DNA of 12,858 bases from Clostridia bacterium (lineage in GTDB: Bacteria; Bacillota_A; Clostridia; Oscillospirales; CAG-272): assembly GCA_017500625.1 (NCBI GenBank), contig JAFVYX010000126.1, positions 1 through 12,858 on the forward strand, written 5' to 3'. Positions 11,673-12,858 of the stretch are shown piece after piece (the first letter of the stretch is position 1; the number at the start of each line of letters is the position of its first letter). A program made the position numbers and the translations under genes. A model generated the notes under the pieces. It was given only the letters and a program-made list of their open reading frames with translations. It ran no database searches and was not told where the DNA came from.

Positions 11673-12858
11673 ATTCCTTACGCCGATAGCGGGCGAGGGG
11701 CGAGGGGGGGAACGCCGCCCTCAGCGTGGCTTTTTCTGCGAGAGGAATGGGATTGGACGGCGCCTGTGTCAGCGTGAGTGCCGAAGCACCGTTGCCTGTG
11801 GCCGTGGCGGTCATGGTCGCTTCCGCGGTGCGTGCATAAGCCACCGTGACGGCACCCGCCGTTTCTCCTTCAAGCTCGGCCTTGACCACAACGAGGGAAT
11901 AGGAATCCACGCTGCGGGTGGCAAGCTTTTGGGGATCGAGGAAATTGACGCCCTCAATGGCGTGGAGCGCCGTGCCGCCGCCCGAGCCGCCGCCCTGATC
12001 GCCACCGCTGACATCGGCCCCCGCCAACGAGAGGAAGAGGAAGGCCGAGCTGTCCTTTCCGTAGCTGTATTTGGACGTATACTTCTCGATCTCCGCCATA
12101 GAGGTATTGCCGATCATATACTCGTAGATCCCCGCCTCGGCCTCCGAAATGTAATATTGGTAGATCAGAAGATTGCCGTTGCCGAGTCCCGCATTACTGC
12201 TTTGAAAACGCAAAGGGGTCTCGGTCCATTCGACGATCTTGCCGTCCTCACGGCGGAAGCGATAGATCGACTTATAGCAGTCGCTGTTCATCTTGGTGAT
12301 AGCAAAGGCGAGGTCACAGGTACCGCCGTTTTGCGGATCGAACCAGATGACGTTGGGGGGCAGGGTCACGGTGCCATTGGAAAGCGGGACCTCGACCCAA
12401 TCCGAGGGAATACTGCCGTCGCTTCCCGGGGGGGTGGGGGCGTTAGGTTCGAAAAAGATGCCCGTGTTATCCTTGAGAATGTTTGGATTAAAGGAAAACA
12501 GCTCCGTGACGATCTTTTCACCGATGGCGGGGAGACCGAGATCGGTCCTTGCACCGAGGTCGGCGGTCGAGGTGACCGACAGTGCCCCGCTGAGCGCATT
12601 CAGGGCATGCGTTTGATCAAGGTTAAGTGAGGAGATGATCGTTTCATAACGGAAGGCCTCCCCGGGCGCCGGGTTCATAGAGGCGGTAGAAATGCCTTTG
12701 ACAAAGAAGGCGCGGTCGGGGATCGAGCCATCGATCTGCACGCCGTTGCCCGTGAGGTCACGAAGATCGGAAACGATCTTTGCCGAGGGGTAAACCATAA
12801 TGGCACCACCCGAGCCACCCACACCGTCTCCGCCCGTGCCTCCCTCTCCCGAGCCGCC
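11671..12858 (-). CDS. Unknown protein with glycine-rich linkers, C-terminal 395 residues
   Basis: The frame is open to the right edge with no stop and no convincing start: a GTG at 12822 lies inside a glycine-rich run, so the true start is outside the window. The visible part opens with a Gly/Ser/Thr linker (12808-12858), continues with a segment of about 285 residues containing TDLGLPAIGEKIVTELFSFN, NVIWFDPQNGGTCDLAFAIT and two well-spaced cysteines, then a second linker GGDQGGGSGGG (near 11977-12006) and a final domain of about 105 residues rich in Ala, Thr and Val. The C-terminus is basic (RYRRKE) with no LPXTG motif or membrane anchor. Such modular, linker-joined proteins are often exported or surface-located, but no signal peptide can be checked. 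I recognise no family. Confidence 0.7.
   Translation of the reverse strand, partial: GGSGEGGTGGDGVGGSGGAIMVYPSAKIVSDLRDLTGNGVQIDGSIPDRAFFVKGISTASMNPAPGEAFRYETIISSLNLDQTHALNALSGALSVTSTADLGARTDLGLPAIGEKIVTELFSFNPNILKDNTGIFFEPNAPTPPGSDGSIPSDWVEVPLSNGTVTLPPNVIWFDPQNGGTCDLAFAITKMNSDCYKSIYRFRREDGKIVEWTETPLRFQSSNAGLGNGNLLIYQYYISEAEAGIYEYMIGNTSMAEIEKYTSKYSYGKDSSAFLFLSLAGADVSGGDQGGGSGGGTALHAIEGVNFLDPQKLATRSVDSYSLVVVKAELEGETAGAVTVAYARTAEATMTATATGNGASALTLTQAPSNPIPLAEKATLRAAFPPSPLARYRRKE

Noticed and set aside
11929..12630. A 233-codon plus-strand frame at the right end
   Set aside because: It is antisense to the glycine-linker protein, has no ribosome binding site, and shows no family resemblance. The minus frame stays open across the whole region and ends at a terminator.

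Overview
The window looks like chromosomal DNA of a high-GC member of the Clostridia (Bacillota), most likely gut-associated. The evidence is the family resemblance of the proteins, strong GGAGG-type ribosome binding sites, sigma-A promoters with an extended -10 (TGnTATAAT), and short intrinsic terminators after most transcription units. No tRNA, rRNA, CRISPR array, transposase or integrase was found.

Left block (1 to about 1560, minus strand). This part is visibly AT-rich and its codon use differs from the rest. It holds a four-gene leftward set: a 126-aa unknown protein, a 65-aa DUF7662-like protein, a 208-aa unknown protein with a winged-helix-like C-terminal part, and the first 35 codons of a peptide deformylase running off the left edge. 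One promoter (about 1451-1456) probably serves the set. At about 1560 the composition changes sharply to GC-rich. The junction carries a terminator-like hairpin that lies between divergent genes and so ends nothing visible.

Middle block. A consensus promoter (1671-1699), preceded by a 16-bp perfect palindrome, drives a 587-aa protein of unknown function through a leader of about 140 nt. The leader contains a possible 30-codon ORF that overlaps the main start as ATGA. A bidirectional terminator separates this gene from a leftward sorE-like L-sorbose-1-phosphate reductase. Divergent from sorE is mtlD (mannitol-1-phosphate 5-dehydrogenase), followed closely by a YgjV-family membrane protein. Both divergent promoters are readable, and a 17-bp inverted repeat lies just downstream of the predicted sorE transcription start. 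Together these genes suggest hexitol/ketose-phosphate metabolism. No transporter or regulator for it is in the window.

Right block. After a strong terminator comes a DUF6512-family membrane protein with its own terminator. Next is a 1277-residue membrane-anchored cyclic-di-GMP protein: Cache-like sensor, HAMP, intact GGDEF, PAS-like, degenerate GGDEF, intact EAL, then a C-terminal PAS-like domain. The right edge holds the C-terminal 395 residues of a leftward protein with glycine-rich linkers and no recognised function.

The most unusual items are the composition junction with its orphan hairpin and nearby palindrome, the uncharacterised 587-aa protein with its coupled leader ORF, and the domain order of the cyclic-di-GMP protein. 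I see no clear evidence of a wholly new multi-gene system.
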